NCBI GenBank assembly: GCA_018340805.1 | Contig: JACMZG010001913.1 | Span: 10,485,590 to 10,549,589, forward strand | Reading direction: 5' to 3' | Length of the DNA: 64,000 nucleotides | Source: Microvelia longipes | Taxonomy: Eukaryota; Arthropoda; Insecta; Hemiptera; Veliidae | Shown: in pieces, positions 33,018 through 43,159 of the stretch | Layout: every line of letters starts with the position of its first letter | How positions within the stretch are numbered: the stretch's first letter is position 1 | Notes under the pieces: generated by a model | The model's input: only the letters and a program-made list of their open reading frames with translations | Told to the model about the DNA's origin: nothing | The model's database searches: none | Program-made: the position numbers and the translations under genes

Positions 33018-33290
33018 CTTCTGGAGATAAAATTTTGTATGCACCACGTGAATAATGCCCTATTATAACCCTCGTCAAATTATCTCCCTCGGCAAGCCTC
33101 GGGAGGTAATTGTAATTAATCCCTCGGTTAAAGCCTCGGGATTAAAATAAATAATTCCCTCGGCTTGCGCCTCGGGATTTATAAATCATGATTCCTTCGG
33201 CTTTCAGCCTTAGGAATCATTACAGTGACCAGGGTTATAATGGGGGTCATTATTCAGTAGGTGTATAAATAACTATTATCTTACTTTATA
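33018..33290. mobile_element. Multi-hairpin element L1
   Basis: Outer arms are complementary: TATGCACC..TGAATAATG..CCC..TATTATAACCCT on the left, with the matching strand ending GTATAAATAACTATTATC on the right. Between them lie four successive small hairpins of the form TCCCTCGG-loop-CCTCGGGA, with AT-rich spacers that also pair. The result would be a cloverleaf-like fold. It lies in the presumed intron of M1, and its paralogue L2 (59812) also has four hairpins. The outer end AATAGTTATTTATRC matches the hairpin end of family B. Confidence 0.5.
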
Positions 33291-33298
33291 TCTTACAG

Positions 33299-33385
33299 GC
33301 GTCATTTTCCGATGTAAATTCACTATACACCACTTGATAAACTTATATCATTAAAACTAAATGAAAGAGGAAACGTTTAAATGTT
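33299..33385 (+). pseudogene. Possible second exon of M1 with an in-frame stop
   Basis: It follows tatatcttacag. Joined in phase to the upstream exon it gives RRHFPM, a TAA, then 20 open codons with protein-like composition (IHYTPLDKLISLKLNERGNV) before another TAA. The two exons are separated by an intron of about 466 bp that holds multi-hairpin element L1. Exon status is inferred only from the splice-like site and codon continuity. Confidence 0.3.
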
Positions 33386-34066
33386 TTATGTAAAGTTTGT
33401 TAGTCTCTTGGAAAGGTTTGTTTATTCTTCTCTATACAACTTCACTTGACGAAGAGTTACGTCTTGCAATCGACTCTGCCTAACTTCTTAGTTAGAAGAG
33501 ATTCCTCTTCATTCTTAATTCAATAACTATTGTTACAAGTTTGCGATTACTTTGAAGTTATTGAAAAGGTGTAATTGTCTATCTTTTGCATCATATTTAT
33601 ACGTCTATAAACATAAGAAAGGGTCATGTATTGCAACCAGCTCTCTTTTTAGCGAATTCTCGAAGGAAAAATGAGCTAATCAGGTTGTGTCATGAAAGGG
33701 GAGGGAGTGGTGGATTTGTAGTATGTTTATTAGCGGCCGAGACGGGAGGCCTCTTGTTTTGTTTACTTTTCAATACAAAATTTTAATCCAGGCAACATGC
33801 ATTCCATTCTGTATTTGTATCCCTATAAAACTTATAGTAAACAGTCAGAAAAATACTCAGAAAAATAACTACGAAAACTGTAGTTACAACTACAGCAACA
33901 TTAGCAAAAAACTGAGGGATATCACTAAGAAAAATAAGCTAAAGAACTGAGAGATACCACTAAGGAAAATTAGCAAAAGAAATTACGAATATCTCTGAAG
34001 GAAAAATTGAGGAAAATCACAAAGGAAAGGTTGCAGAACGCAGAAATAAAACTATATTTTCAATTT
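33386..34066. other. No gene seen
   Basis: Possible remains of the M1 gene. AACTGAGRGATATCACTAAG and AAAAATTAGCAAAAGA words repeat loosely at 33890-34030. Short frames at 33586 and 33723 are not recognisable. Confidence 0.4.
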
Positions 34067-34273
34067 TAGGTAAATAAATAGTGTCTCCACTAAAATGTAT
34101 GTTAATAAATTTACACAATGTGCAGTGCACTATAAAGATTGGAAAGTGATTCTGACTAACGATCGTTCTAAGCACCTCAGAGAATGACTGATGATGGCCG
34201 GATGCGGCAGAAAGTTAACTCTCTAGTAAAATTATTAACATACATTTTAGTGGAGGGACTATTTATTTACCTA
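34067..34273. mobile_element. MITE with 45-bp inverted ends
   Basis: TAGGTAAATAAATAGT, CTCCACTAAAATG and TATGTTAATAA on the left are mirrored on the right over about 45 bp with few mismatches. TA is present at both borders, which fits a Tc1/mariner-type target. The 110-bp interior is not coding. Confidence 0.65.
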
Positions 34274-36009
34274 TTCTTGGATCACTCCACAGAGCAGTTA
34301 TTTATATTATATTTTCAATAAATTTATTTTACCTAAATGAATCTGTAGTTCATAGTGTATTCGTCTGTTTTTTGGCCGGATTAACGGCTACTACAACTTG
34401 GCCCATTGCCCATAGTCAATCCTCTCCACCCGCGACCTTTAATTCAGGTGTGCCCTCTAACTAACCTTGTTTCTTAAAGAAAACTATTATAATTATTATT
34501 TACAGTAGTATTTACTTTAACTTATAACTAATTACATAATTTATTTATTCTCATTTACCTTATTTATTTTCTGATTACTCCCTTTTAAAACGAAAATTTA
34601 CGCGTTGTGTTTCCCACTGAGTGATATGACCGCACCGCAATTTTACTTATAATTTATTTATTTTTACTTATTATTATTATGATAAGTAATAATAATAAGT
34701 AACGTATTTTTACTTTAATAACCATGTGAAGTGTTCTTTCCCTGAGCTATTAGAGTATCTGCACTGTTGTAACACGTTTTATATTATTAATCTTCTCTAG
34801 AACTTACTTTTTGTGTCTCATTTAAATAAGACGTAAAAAGACAATAACAGAATATTATTGTTTAAATATTTCATCTCTGTATCCTCTCACTTCAAAACTG
34901 AAGGGTGTGTATAAAAACAAATGATAATACCTAGGAAGGTAAGCTGAAACTAAGAGTACAACAGATGCTTTGAGCTACATTCTGTTGTACTGAACAAAGG
35001 CGATACAGGGTCCTGGATGCGAGCAGAGATGTGGGCTTAGCTCTCTGACCAATTTGTTTCATGATTTAACTCGGAACAGCGACATGAAACACACAATATC
35101 AGGTCTATACTGAAGAACATCAGATTGGACTCAGCAATCTGATGTATTAGCCTCTGTTATTTCTTATAATGCTTCCAATTTTTTTTCTGAGGCTTAATTT
35201 CTATCTTAGCGTCAAGAGCAATATTTCTCGTAAAATAGGAAACTTGAAAAAAATCTCTCTAGCCAATTAATATTTAAACTCGTAGTGTTTTACAGTAAGA
35301 AGAAATTGAATTCGTTTTCCCTATATAGTTGATTATTTGAACACTAGAGATCTCTCTAAGCATCTTTCGCTTCTAAAAAGTAATCAAATGAATTAACTTT
35401 CATTTCTACACAGCTAACCGACTTGGTAAACAGTTCCGTCGAAATGTTTTGTGTCGAAATAAATCGGTTGGAAATATATTTCTTTTACATTTATTTTCCC
35501 ACTCTTTTCTTTCCTACCTTTTCCCTCTCTTCGCTCTTAAAGAGCATTAAAAGGTTCTGAAATAGAACCAACATCTGAAATAACCCCAAAACGTTGAAAC
35601 CATAGAGAAATTTCATTGCCGCTTCGAAACACAAAAAGCTCAAAAAATTAAGTTAAAAGGATTAGGTTCCTATTGCTTTTCGTTAAATTTTGCTTAAGTT
35701 TATCTTCAGAAGGATTGATAGATATTTAAGGAAAGATTTAGGTTAAGTATCCTCTCTGGTTTTAATGTCCTTTTTAGCTATTGTGGGATTTTAGCAACAA
35801 GTCGATAAATTTCTCTCTGTGGATGGTTAAAATTTATTAATAGGTACTAATGTTCGTAGAAATAGTTTTTATGGTCAACACCCATTTGATTAATAATTTA
35901 GTCTATCGTCCAGGTATTAAAACTGAACTATTGTCGATCTTTACATCCCCAAAATTTTAATTGCATCCGTCGAGCGCCCTTTTACACTTTTGAAGAAGAT
36001 GGCATTTTT
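34274..36009. other. No gene seen
   Basis: About 1.7 kb of AT-rich DNA. ACTTATTATTATTATGATAA with AGTAATAATAATAAGT near 34665-34700 is a small palindrome. No repeat shared with elsewhere was noticed. Confidence 0.45.
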
Positions 36010-36565
36010 CATATTTTAGACGTATCTCCTTCCTTTTTATGCGTATCCCTTTGTATTTTAGATGTATCCCTACCTATTTTAGACGTATCTCTTCCTTTTT
36101 AGATGTACCTTTTGTATTTTAGATGCATCCCTACCTATTTTAGACGTATCTCTTCCCTTTTGGATGTATCTCTTTGTATTTTAGATGTATCCCTTCTTAC
36201 TTTAGACGTATTTCTTCCTTTTTAGACGCATCTCTTCCGTTTTAGACGTATTTCTTCGTATTTTTTTGTATCCCTACCAATTTTAGACGTATCTCTTTGT
36301 ATTTTAGACATTTCTCTCCCTTTATATGCGTATCTCTTTGTATTTTAGACGTTTCTCTTCATTTTTATTCGTATCCCTTTGTATTTTAGATGCATCTCTA
36401 CTTATTTTAGACGTATCTCTTCATTTTTATGCGTATCCCTTTGTATTTTAGATGTATCCCCATCTATTTTAGACGTATTTCTTCCTTTTTAGATGTATCT
36501 CTTCGTATTTTAGATGTATCCCCACCTATTTTAGACGTATCTCTTTCCATTTTAGACGCATTCGT
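36010..36565. repeat. Minisatellite, about 63-bp unit of 30-bp halves
   Basis: TTTTAGAYGTATCYCTTCST and ATGCGTATCCCTTTGTATTT alternate about nine times with much substitution. No coding frame survives. Confidence 0.8.
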
Positions 36566-36925
36566 ATTATTATTATATTTACTTAGAACAAGAGGTATCT
36601 AATCTTTATTTTTAATTTGTTTCCACTTTCAACCCGACAGCCTTTTTTAAGTTTTATGAGATTTCACCGCGTCCCTAAGTTGTTTATAAGGTGGAATTTT
36701 TGTTACTGGTTTTTCTGTTAATAAAAAAAACATGAGAAGTTTCAGGTGTGGTTTTTTCTCGTTAAAATTATAACAGACAGGCATCATTAGGGGCCGGTAA
36801 TGAAGCGTTAAATTTCCACATATTCTTTAACACCTCCCCTCCCTAGACACTCAACACTTATTAGTCATTATTATAATTAATCCCGGTGTCGAATGATTTT
36901 AACAGTTATTTTGTATTTAACGATT

Positions 36926-37530
36926 TTTACTTTTCCTCATATATACCGTAGGTAAATAGGAAAAGTATTGTGTTGTATTTAATGTTGAATTAAATTTTTA
37001 CTTTTCCTCATATATACCGTAAGTAAATAGGAAAAGTATTGTGTTGTATTTAATGTTGGATTAAATTATTACTTTTCCTCATTTATACCGCAGGTAAATA
37101 GGAAAAGTATTGTATTGTATTTAATGTTGGATTAAATTATTACTTTTCCTCATTTATACCGTAGATAAATAGGAAAAGTATTGTGTTGTATTTAATGTTG
37201 GATTAAATTTTTACTTTACTTTTCCTCATTTATACCGTAGGTAAATAGGAAAAGTATTGTGTTGTATTTAATGTTGGATTAAATTTTTACTTTTCCTCAT
37301 TTATACCGCAGGTAAATAGGAAAAGTATTGTATTGTATTTAATGTTGGATTAAATTTTTACTTTTCCTCATTTATACCGTAGGTAAATAGGAAAAGTATT
37401 GTATTGTATTTAATGTTGGATTAAATTTTACTTTTTCTCATTTATACCGTAGGTAATTGGAAAAGTATTGTGTTGTATTTAATGTCGGATTAAATTTTTA
37501 CTTTTCCTCATATATAACGTTGGTATTTAG
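36926..37530 (+). repeat. Array of family A terminal hairpins, 75-bp unit, 8 copies
   Basis: Each unit is ACTTTTCCTCATTTATACCG, TAGGTAAATAGGAAAAGT, then TTGTATTTAATGTTGG and ATTAAATTTTT. The first two blocks are exactly the left end of family A, and the last is a linker absent from other A copies. The array runs straight into the 3' part of A10. Confidence 0.9.
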
Positions 37531-37857
37531 GTCTTGAAATAATCTAATTAAGTTAAAATTTAGTACAAGTGTACATCTTTATGTAATAAATAAGTACACT
37601 AAGTTTCGTTTCAATGCGACTTAGTATATCGATGATTTTTGTTGGATCATAAAAGTTTAGCAGTATTGAGCTTGATCAGTACTGTATGGGTGACTGCTGA
37701 GAATGAAACGAATGCATTTACTATCTTAGAGCGAGCGAAGCGAGTCCGAAGACATGCTGCAGTATAAATTTGGTGAATTGTATTTTCTGAGGACGAGCGA
37801 AGCAAGTCCGATGTGATGAGGAAAAGTTCTGAGGTACCCCGTACCCGATTTTTTACC
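37520..37857 (+). mobile_element. Family A copy A10, 3' part with 5S-like segment
   Basis: It joins the array at 36926, whose monomer is the left terminal hairpin of the same family, so the element is internally deleted. The 5S-like segment (37644-37704: AAGTTTAGCAGTATTGAGC, GTATGGGTGACTGCTGAGA) is followed by GAGCGAGCGAAGCGAGTCC, GACGAGCGAAGC and a perfect GGTACCCCGTACCCGATTTT end. Confidence 0.7.
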
Positions 37858-37904
37858 CGAATGATAAATTTACTGATTTTGCATAGAACGACTAAGGAGG
37901 TGGA

Positions 37905-38312
37905 AGTAGAACTTTACGACTTGAATTGAATTGAAAACTTAACGCTTGAGGACTTTTTACTTGAACTAAAACTTAAAATCTGAGGACTTGGAGTAAAAGT
38001 TTAGACTAAAGGCTTAAAGTATACGTCAGGGGACTTATACATAAGTAAAACATTTCGTGCTAGAACTTAAAGTAAGTTCCTAAGGCCTTGAAGTAAAATT
38101 TTATCTAAGGCCTTAAAGTAAAACTTTACGTGTAAGAACTTAAAATAAGTTCTTAAAGCCTTGAAGTAAAATTTTACCTAATGCCTTAAAGTAAAACTTT
38201 ACGTGTAAGAACTTAAAATAAGTACCTAAGGTCTTGAAGTATAATTTACCTTAGGACTTGAAGTATAAGTTTTTGTCTGAAGATTTAAAGTAAAACTTTA
38301 CGTCTGCCTTAG
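37905..38312. repeat. Diverged minisatellite, units of about 65-70 bp
   Basis: AAGGCCTTAAAGTAAAACTT, TACGTGTAAGAACTTAAAAT and AAGTTCCTAAGGCCTTGAAG recur. The first 130 bp are much more diverged. Its subunits share RACTTRAAGTAAAA. Confidence 0.75.
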
Positions 38313-39357
38313 CAATAAAATCATATTAATCTTTAAACAAATCTTATAAACACTAAAATAGTTATTTTTACTGAATGTATATTTTTCTTGATGGATTCAA
38401 GTTGCAGATACTTACACTAAGTACCTGCATTGAATTCAATGATAGAACTGTTAATAACAAGGAAGCGAAGAACCGAAATCATTTAACTCTCTTTTTCTCT
38501 TGGCCCGGAAGAGACTAGTTGAGTTTAAATAAAAAGAGTTACCGAACAACGAGATACTGGTACTCGCTAGTACTAGGGGGGTTCACATCTTTTCAAAACA
38601 AATTGTAAAGGCCAGATAAGAAGGTCCTTCCCATGAGTGTTAAATATACGACATTGAATTCGTAATCCAACCAGGATATGGACTAACACGGTTTCTTGTG
38701 TATTATTAATAGTTGGAGTACACTTTGTTCTACATGTACGAATCAACTTTTGCTCCTGGTGGCGTTTTTACATAGGATTATAAAGGAGCATTCATAATAC
38801 TGCGGTAGCGATGCGTCCGTCCGTTGCGTGCGGTGACAGCTCAAATCCCATCCTATGTAATCATATGGGACTTACTTAAACAGCTTGCGGTAGCGTTGCG
38901 GAAAATAGAAATTTTAGTAAACCGACTAAACCCGCACAAATGATCTAGTGATTAAAATTTTATTAATTAGAAAACACCTTAAAGACTTCACGGGAAGAAA
39001 ACCTTTCCATTTTCAAAGTCTTGGAAATTTTTCTTACCCTTCTTCCGATTTAGTGATGAATACTTTTGTTTTGTTAAGGTTTTGATTCTTGCTGTGCTGA
39101 AAGTCGTTTTATTCATTATTATTTTAATAAAAGAGTTATTTTTATTCTAAAAAATGAATATTATTTTGTTATTATAACACAATATTGTTATTTTATTACT
39201 TTTATCTACTCACGGCAGCAAAATTAGCCATTACTGGACTGTTTTTAAGCTGCAAAATGTCATTTTACCTACACTGTCAAACAATACGGGAAATATTTTA
39301 AAACAATACGCAAAATGTTTCAAAACAGTACGCAAAATGTTTCGGTAATGAAAAAAG
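38313..39357. other. No gene seen; CG-rich patch
   Basis: TGCGGTAGCGATGCGTCCGT and a second TTGCGGTAGCGTTGCGG lie at 38800-38905, bracketed by ACATAGGATTATA and CATCCTATGTAATC in inverse orientation. This could be the end of another element. Confidence 0.4.
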
Positions 39358-39432
39358 TACTAGGGAGTTATGGCTCATTTAAATAACATGGGAAACAAGT
39401 CAAAACTCCCTAGGCGGGAAAATGAATGAGCC
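39358..39432. promoter_or_regulatory. Inverted-repeat 5' region of M2 with a GGCGGGAAAA site
   Basis: TAGGGAGTT at 39361 is complementary to AACTCCCTA near 39403, and GGCTCATT at 39372 is complementary to AATGAGCC near 39423. GGCGGGAAAA sits between the nested repeats. This corresponds in position to the palindrome upstream of M1. Confidence 0.35.
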
Positions 39433-39809
39433 GAGGTTATTATTTTACAAATTATTGCGTGAATTTCGGTATTGTTTTATTTTGTAAACTATGATTTATT
39501 CTAGCTTGTTTCTAGTATGTAACTTTCTTTATTGTTACTTAAAATTACGATATTATTATTAAATGTTTAACATTTAACATTTGTTTATCTAATAATATAT
39601 AATGTTTTGGATACAAATTGGCAACACTGATAATTTTGGTATTAAATTAAATTATTTACCAGCTGTTTATGAATCGACAGATTTTTAATGTTTAAGTCGT
39701 CAGATTTTGTATTTCATGTTGTTATTTTTAGTTTAAGTATATAAAGTTACAAAAATAGAACGTTATCAAAAACTAAATCTGTAAACTAAAGTTAAGTTAC
39801 TAAAACATA

Positions 39810-39949
39810 ATGAGTGAGAACAACAGTGAAATGAATAAAGATACAAACATTGTTGACATTGACGAGTTATTGGACCACACTCCACCTGATATTGTCAGCG
39901 TTGCATCTACTTCAAAGCAGTCTTTACTGCCTGTAAAATCTCGCAGCAA
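39810..39949 (+). CDS. First exon of the same unidentified gene family (copy M2)
   Basis: The ATG opens MSENNSEMNKDTNIVDIDEL followed by a Pro-, Ser- and Val-rich stretch, ending AGC AA|GTATTT in phase 2. If unspliced, the frame stops at 39962 after 51 codons. DIDEL, the GTATTT donor and its phase match copy M1 at 32714, although the remaining sequence has diverged. A hairpin element (L3) lies 40 bp downstream, in the presumed intron, as L1 does in M1. No downstream exon was found. It is probably the 5' end of a truncated mobile or duplicated gene. Confidence 0.4.
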
Positions 39950-39991
39950 GTATTTAAAATAATCTCTTGTGTATTTTTTCTGCCGTTAGTA

Positions 39992-40190
39992 GATAAAATA
40001 GTATATGCTACTATGCAGCAAAGGAAACATTGCAGACTCGTGCAATTAATTACCTGCCTCGGCTTACGCCTCTGCAGGTAATTTCCTTAACCCACCCTCG
40101 CCTTCGGCTCGGGGGCAAATTTATAAAACTCGTCTGCAAAATTCCATTTTGCTGCCTAGTAGCATAATATACTATTGTTTGTGCTACATC
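39992..40190. mobile_element. Hairpin element L3 downstream of M2
   Basis: The left arm (TAGTATATGCTACTATGCAG with GACTCG further in) is complementary to the right arm (CTCGTCTGCAAAATTCC, then TAGTAGCATAATATACTA). Two CG-rich hairpins lie inside: TTACCTGC...GCAGGTAA and CCCTCGCCTTCGGCTCGGGG. The design matches L1 and L2, but the arms have a different sequence. Confidence 0.45.
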
Positions 40191-40910
40191 TTTTTAAAGT
40201 GTTAAATTATTCCTTTTATCCTGTTAATAAACAATATGTTTGAATTACACCGACGATTTACTTTTTTTCATTTTTTAACATTCTGAGAAACCCAAAAGGT
40301 TTGAATTACGCAGACGACATAATTCAGCATTTTAAATCCTGAGAAATACAACAGTTATGACTAACATAAAACTAACAATATAAATTAATGTCATGTTATA
40401 ATTTCCGAGTTTGAAAAAGATCTTATAATTAAAATAACGCAATTAAACTTTTTGATATAATTTGTGAAAAAAACATAAGGTTTGTATCACATCATCACTG
40501 TAATTATACATTTTGGAAAACCTGAGTCTCTTTTTCTTTTATTCTGTCGATCAATTGAAATTTGATTAAGATATTCAAATAAAACAGAGGGTACTAGATC
40601 TATTTTATATTACTTTTAAATTCTTACTGATTTAATTCGTTTTTCAAAAAGGCGAAGTTCTCTGTTTTTCAATTGACTCATACTGAATACGAAATTAAAA
40701 AGACAATGTGGACTGGGACTTGTTAAGAATTCAACGGGAATATTACCTAGATAGCAAGGGAAGATCCGCCCCTGGAGGTTATCTTGATCTGGCCGCCGTC
40801 TCACCGTTCCCCTGAAAAGCATTTCAAATAGTAAAAACAGCTTCTGCATACACAACAACTTAATAAACTTTTTAACAATTTAATTGTTTAATGTTTTGTT
40901 TTTGGTTTTA
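40191..40910. other. No gene seen
   Basis: Two copies of TTTGAATTACRCMGACGA occur near 40239 and 40300. An 80-codon minus-strand frame at 40616-40858 is the longest non-repeat frame here, with no recognisable homologue. Confidence 0.4.
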
Positions 40911-41232
40911 ATGTCCACTTTTCCTTATTTACTCTGTAGATTAAATTGTGTTGCACTAAATGTGCTGGGATTTCAACTCAACCGTTTAAGGGGTTTTAAA
41001 ACTTCCTCAGTGGTTATTACTAATTTGAATCGAAACTTTGTATAAAAATCGGTCTCTAGGTTTTGTTGTGCTCTATAAAAAATAATGTTTCTACGACGTC
41101 ATTAACCAGGATTAATGACTCAGCAATAATTTCGAAAATTCGAAAAACTAACATATTATATGTGCCAAGTTTAATCTCATTATCATCATTAGTTCAGTCC
41201 TTATGAAATGACTTATATACGTTATAAAAAAA
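40911..41232 (+). mobile_element. Family A copy A11, 5' half
   Basis: From CACTTTTCCTTATTTACTC through TACGACGTCATTAACCAGG and ATGACTCAGCAATAA to TTCAGTCCTTATGAAATGAC. It is cut by the SINE at 41233, and the 5S-like segment is missing. Confidence 0.6.
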
Positions 41233-41335
41233 AATTCTGGCGCGGTGGTCCGCATGTCGGGCGAAATTCCTTTGGATGCGAGCACTCAAACCCAGAGTAC
41301 CTGGGTTCAAATCCTAGTAGGGACAATAATTTTTT
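41233..41335 (+). mobile_element. tRNA-derived SINE head, with A and B boxes
   Basis: TGGCGCGGTGGTC (41238-41250) matches a tRNA box A, and GGTTCAAATCC (41304-41314) matches box B. Spacing is tRNA-like and AGTAGGGACAATAATTTTTT follows. These are the internal promoters of polymerase III SINEs. Two further partial heads follow at 41380 and 41514, in the same orientation. Confidence 0.65.
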
Positions 41336-41377
41336 ATCGTTTTTTTTTTACCTACTATAAGTTTACAACTAGAAAAT

Positions 41378-41513
41378 AATTCTGGCGCGGTGGTCCGCAT
41401 GTCGGGCGAATTTCCTGTGGATGCGTGTTTCTGTGCTTATCAACAATCCTGGTTGGAATGATAATTTTTATAGTTTTTTTCATTATAAGTTTACAACTAC
41501 TAAATAAATAATT
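41378..41513 (+). mobile_element. Second SINE head, box B degraded
   Basis: It repeats TTCTGGCGCGGTGGTCCGCA and GTCGGGCGAATTTCC, then diverges to GTGCTTATCAACAATCC and TGGTTGGAATGATAATTTTT. Together with its neighbours it forms three head-to-tail units. Confidence 0.55.
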
Positions 41514-41822
41514 CCGGCGCGGTTGTCCGCTGTCGAGCGAATTTCATTCAGAATGCGTGTTTCCGTGCTAAACAACCCATTTCTTGCTTATGCAAGAACC
41601 ATGCCCATTGCGTGGTTCCGGTTCATGCTTTAGAACCTAAGCAGTTACTCAATTGTCAAGCACTGCTCGTAACTCATTTTGTATGTATTTTCCAAAGGAA
41701 ATGCGCATAATTATCCAGTTGGTTGTACAAAACTATGCCTCTAAAATTAGAACTACGCACTATTATTTGCAGTAGTTTAATTCTTAGTTACTTATCTTTA
41801 TGCGCTTCCTTAAAATTGTGGA
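41514..41822 (+). mobile_element. SINE unit with full 3' body
   Basis: It begins TTCCGGCGCGGTTGTCCGC and continues into a body of about 240 bp with GTTCCGGTTCATGCTTTAGA, AGCAGTTACTCAATTGTCAA, TTTCCAAAGGAAATGCGCAT and AACTATGCCTCTAAAATTA. The same body occurs at 11338-11635. Box B is not intact. Confidence 0.6.
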
Positions 41823-42512
41823 ATAAGTTTAATTTTCCTGCCACAAGTAGATTTTAACGTATCAACTTACTTTTGTCGATAAAAACTTGATTAAAAAAAA
41901 TTTAACTTGCACTAAAAGTCTGTTTGTGACCTTCGTCATAAAACTTTAATAAGTGCGTGTCATAACTACTTGAAGATCACTTCTCTGTAATCCACAATCC
42001 ACGGCCTTATAAATATATTCAAACTTCTATCCAAATTGTATTCTAATAACATGTTATCTATGTCGACTAATAGACGATGTTTTGATTCAGAAATGTTTAA
42101 TTAAGAAAAATATATTTTGCAAAGTCATTCTATTAATTATAAAAGTACAATTAAGGAATTAAAAATTAATTATTAATTATTAAAATACAAAAGAGGATAA
42201 ATTAACTTAATTTTAATTAAATTAATTTTAAATCTGTTTGCTTATGTTTTCTAAATGTTTATCCTTGATAATCTTCTAGGAATGTTATTTAAACGTTAGT
42301 GCAATGAATCGAAGATGCAATCCCAGTAATACATGGCAATTATGCAATTCATTGTAATCGCTTGTAATAGGTTTTACGGATGTAAAAAAATCGTGATTGC
42401 TTAGATCTAATGTAATTTGATTTCTGTTAAAATTATTATTTATGGTTTTGTATGATTTAAAAATATAAATAATAATAACAAGCCACGAGTAAATAAATAA
42501 TGTCTCCATGGC
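41823..42512. other. No gene seen
   Basis: Extremely AT-rich at 42130-42240 with ATTAATTATTAATTATTA words. The last 50 bp recur at 43510. Confidence 0.45.
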
Positions 42513-42590
42513 CTCGCGGTAATACCCGTTCTTATCAGATCACGGAAATAAGCAGTTTTGGGCGTGGTTAGTGCTTGTGTGGGTGACCAA
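42513..42590 (+). pseudogene. 5S rRNA-derived sequence (pseudogene or SINE3-like head)
   Basis: The order GTTCTTATCAGATCACGG, AAATAAGCAG, TTGGGCGTGGTTAGTGCTTG, TGTGGGTGACC follows the arthropod 5S rRNA from about nucleotide 28 to 90, through box A, the intermediate element and box C. The 5' third is divergent and the 3' end is missing, so it is not a working rRNA gene. The upstream 50 bp recur at 43510-43570 without the 5S part, which suggests a retroposed repeat. It is closer to true 5S rRNA than the family A segments are. Confidence 0.7.
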
Positions 42591-42745
42591 AAAATCCTAT
42601 ACTGGTCTTTTAGGGTTTGTTAAGTTAAAGGAATAATACGAAAAATATTTGAAAAATTAAAAAATGTGTATGTTTAAATGAAAAGTTTCCATTCTGTATT
42701 GTTTTTTTTGTAGAGAATTTCCTTTGGGAATAAATTTCCTAATAG

Positions 42746-42836
42746 GATAGGCGTCATGACGGAATTCGAACCTCGGACCACGACAAAAATCAGTTTCAGA
42801 GGTTCCTAATGACGAAAATACGTTTCGCGAAACTTA

Positions 42837-42837
<1 letters not shown>
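42746..42837 (-). mobile_element. tRNA-related repeat J1
   Basis: Read on the minus strand: GTTTCGCGAAACG, GTCATTAGGAACCTCTGAAA, TCCGAGGTTCGAATTCCGTC, GACGCCTATCC. GGTTCGAATTC is close to a tRNA box B. The same repeat occurs at 49010. On its other side lies a 235-bp (TA)n tract. Confidence 0.55.
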
Positions 42838-43072
<235 letters not shown>

Positions 43073-43110
43073 TATTGTTTATTGGCAATTTGTAAGCGCT
43101 TATTTGTACA

Positions 43111-43159
43111 GGCAATGATGATGGCCTTATGTTAGTTTGACAGCGTTTTGCCAATAAAC
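43111..43159 (+). ncRNA. Degraded hammerhead-like motif
   Basis: GGCAATGATGATGGCCTTAT, then AGTTTGACAGCG and TTTTGCCAATAAA: both core strands have mutations, but the layout and the final AATAAA are kept. It lies just after the long (TA)n tract. Confidence 0.25.
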
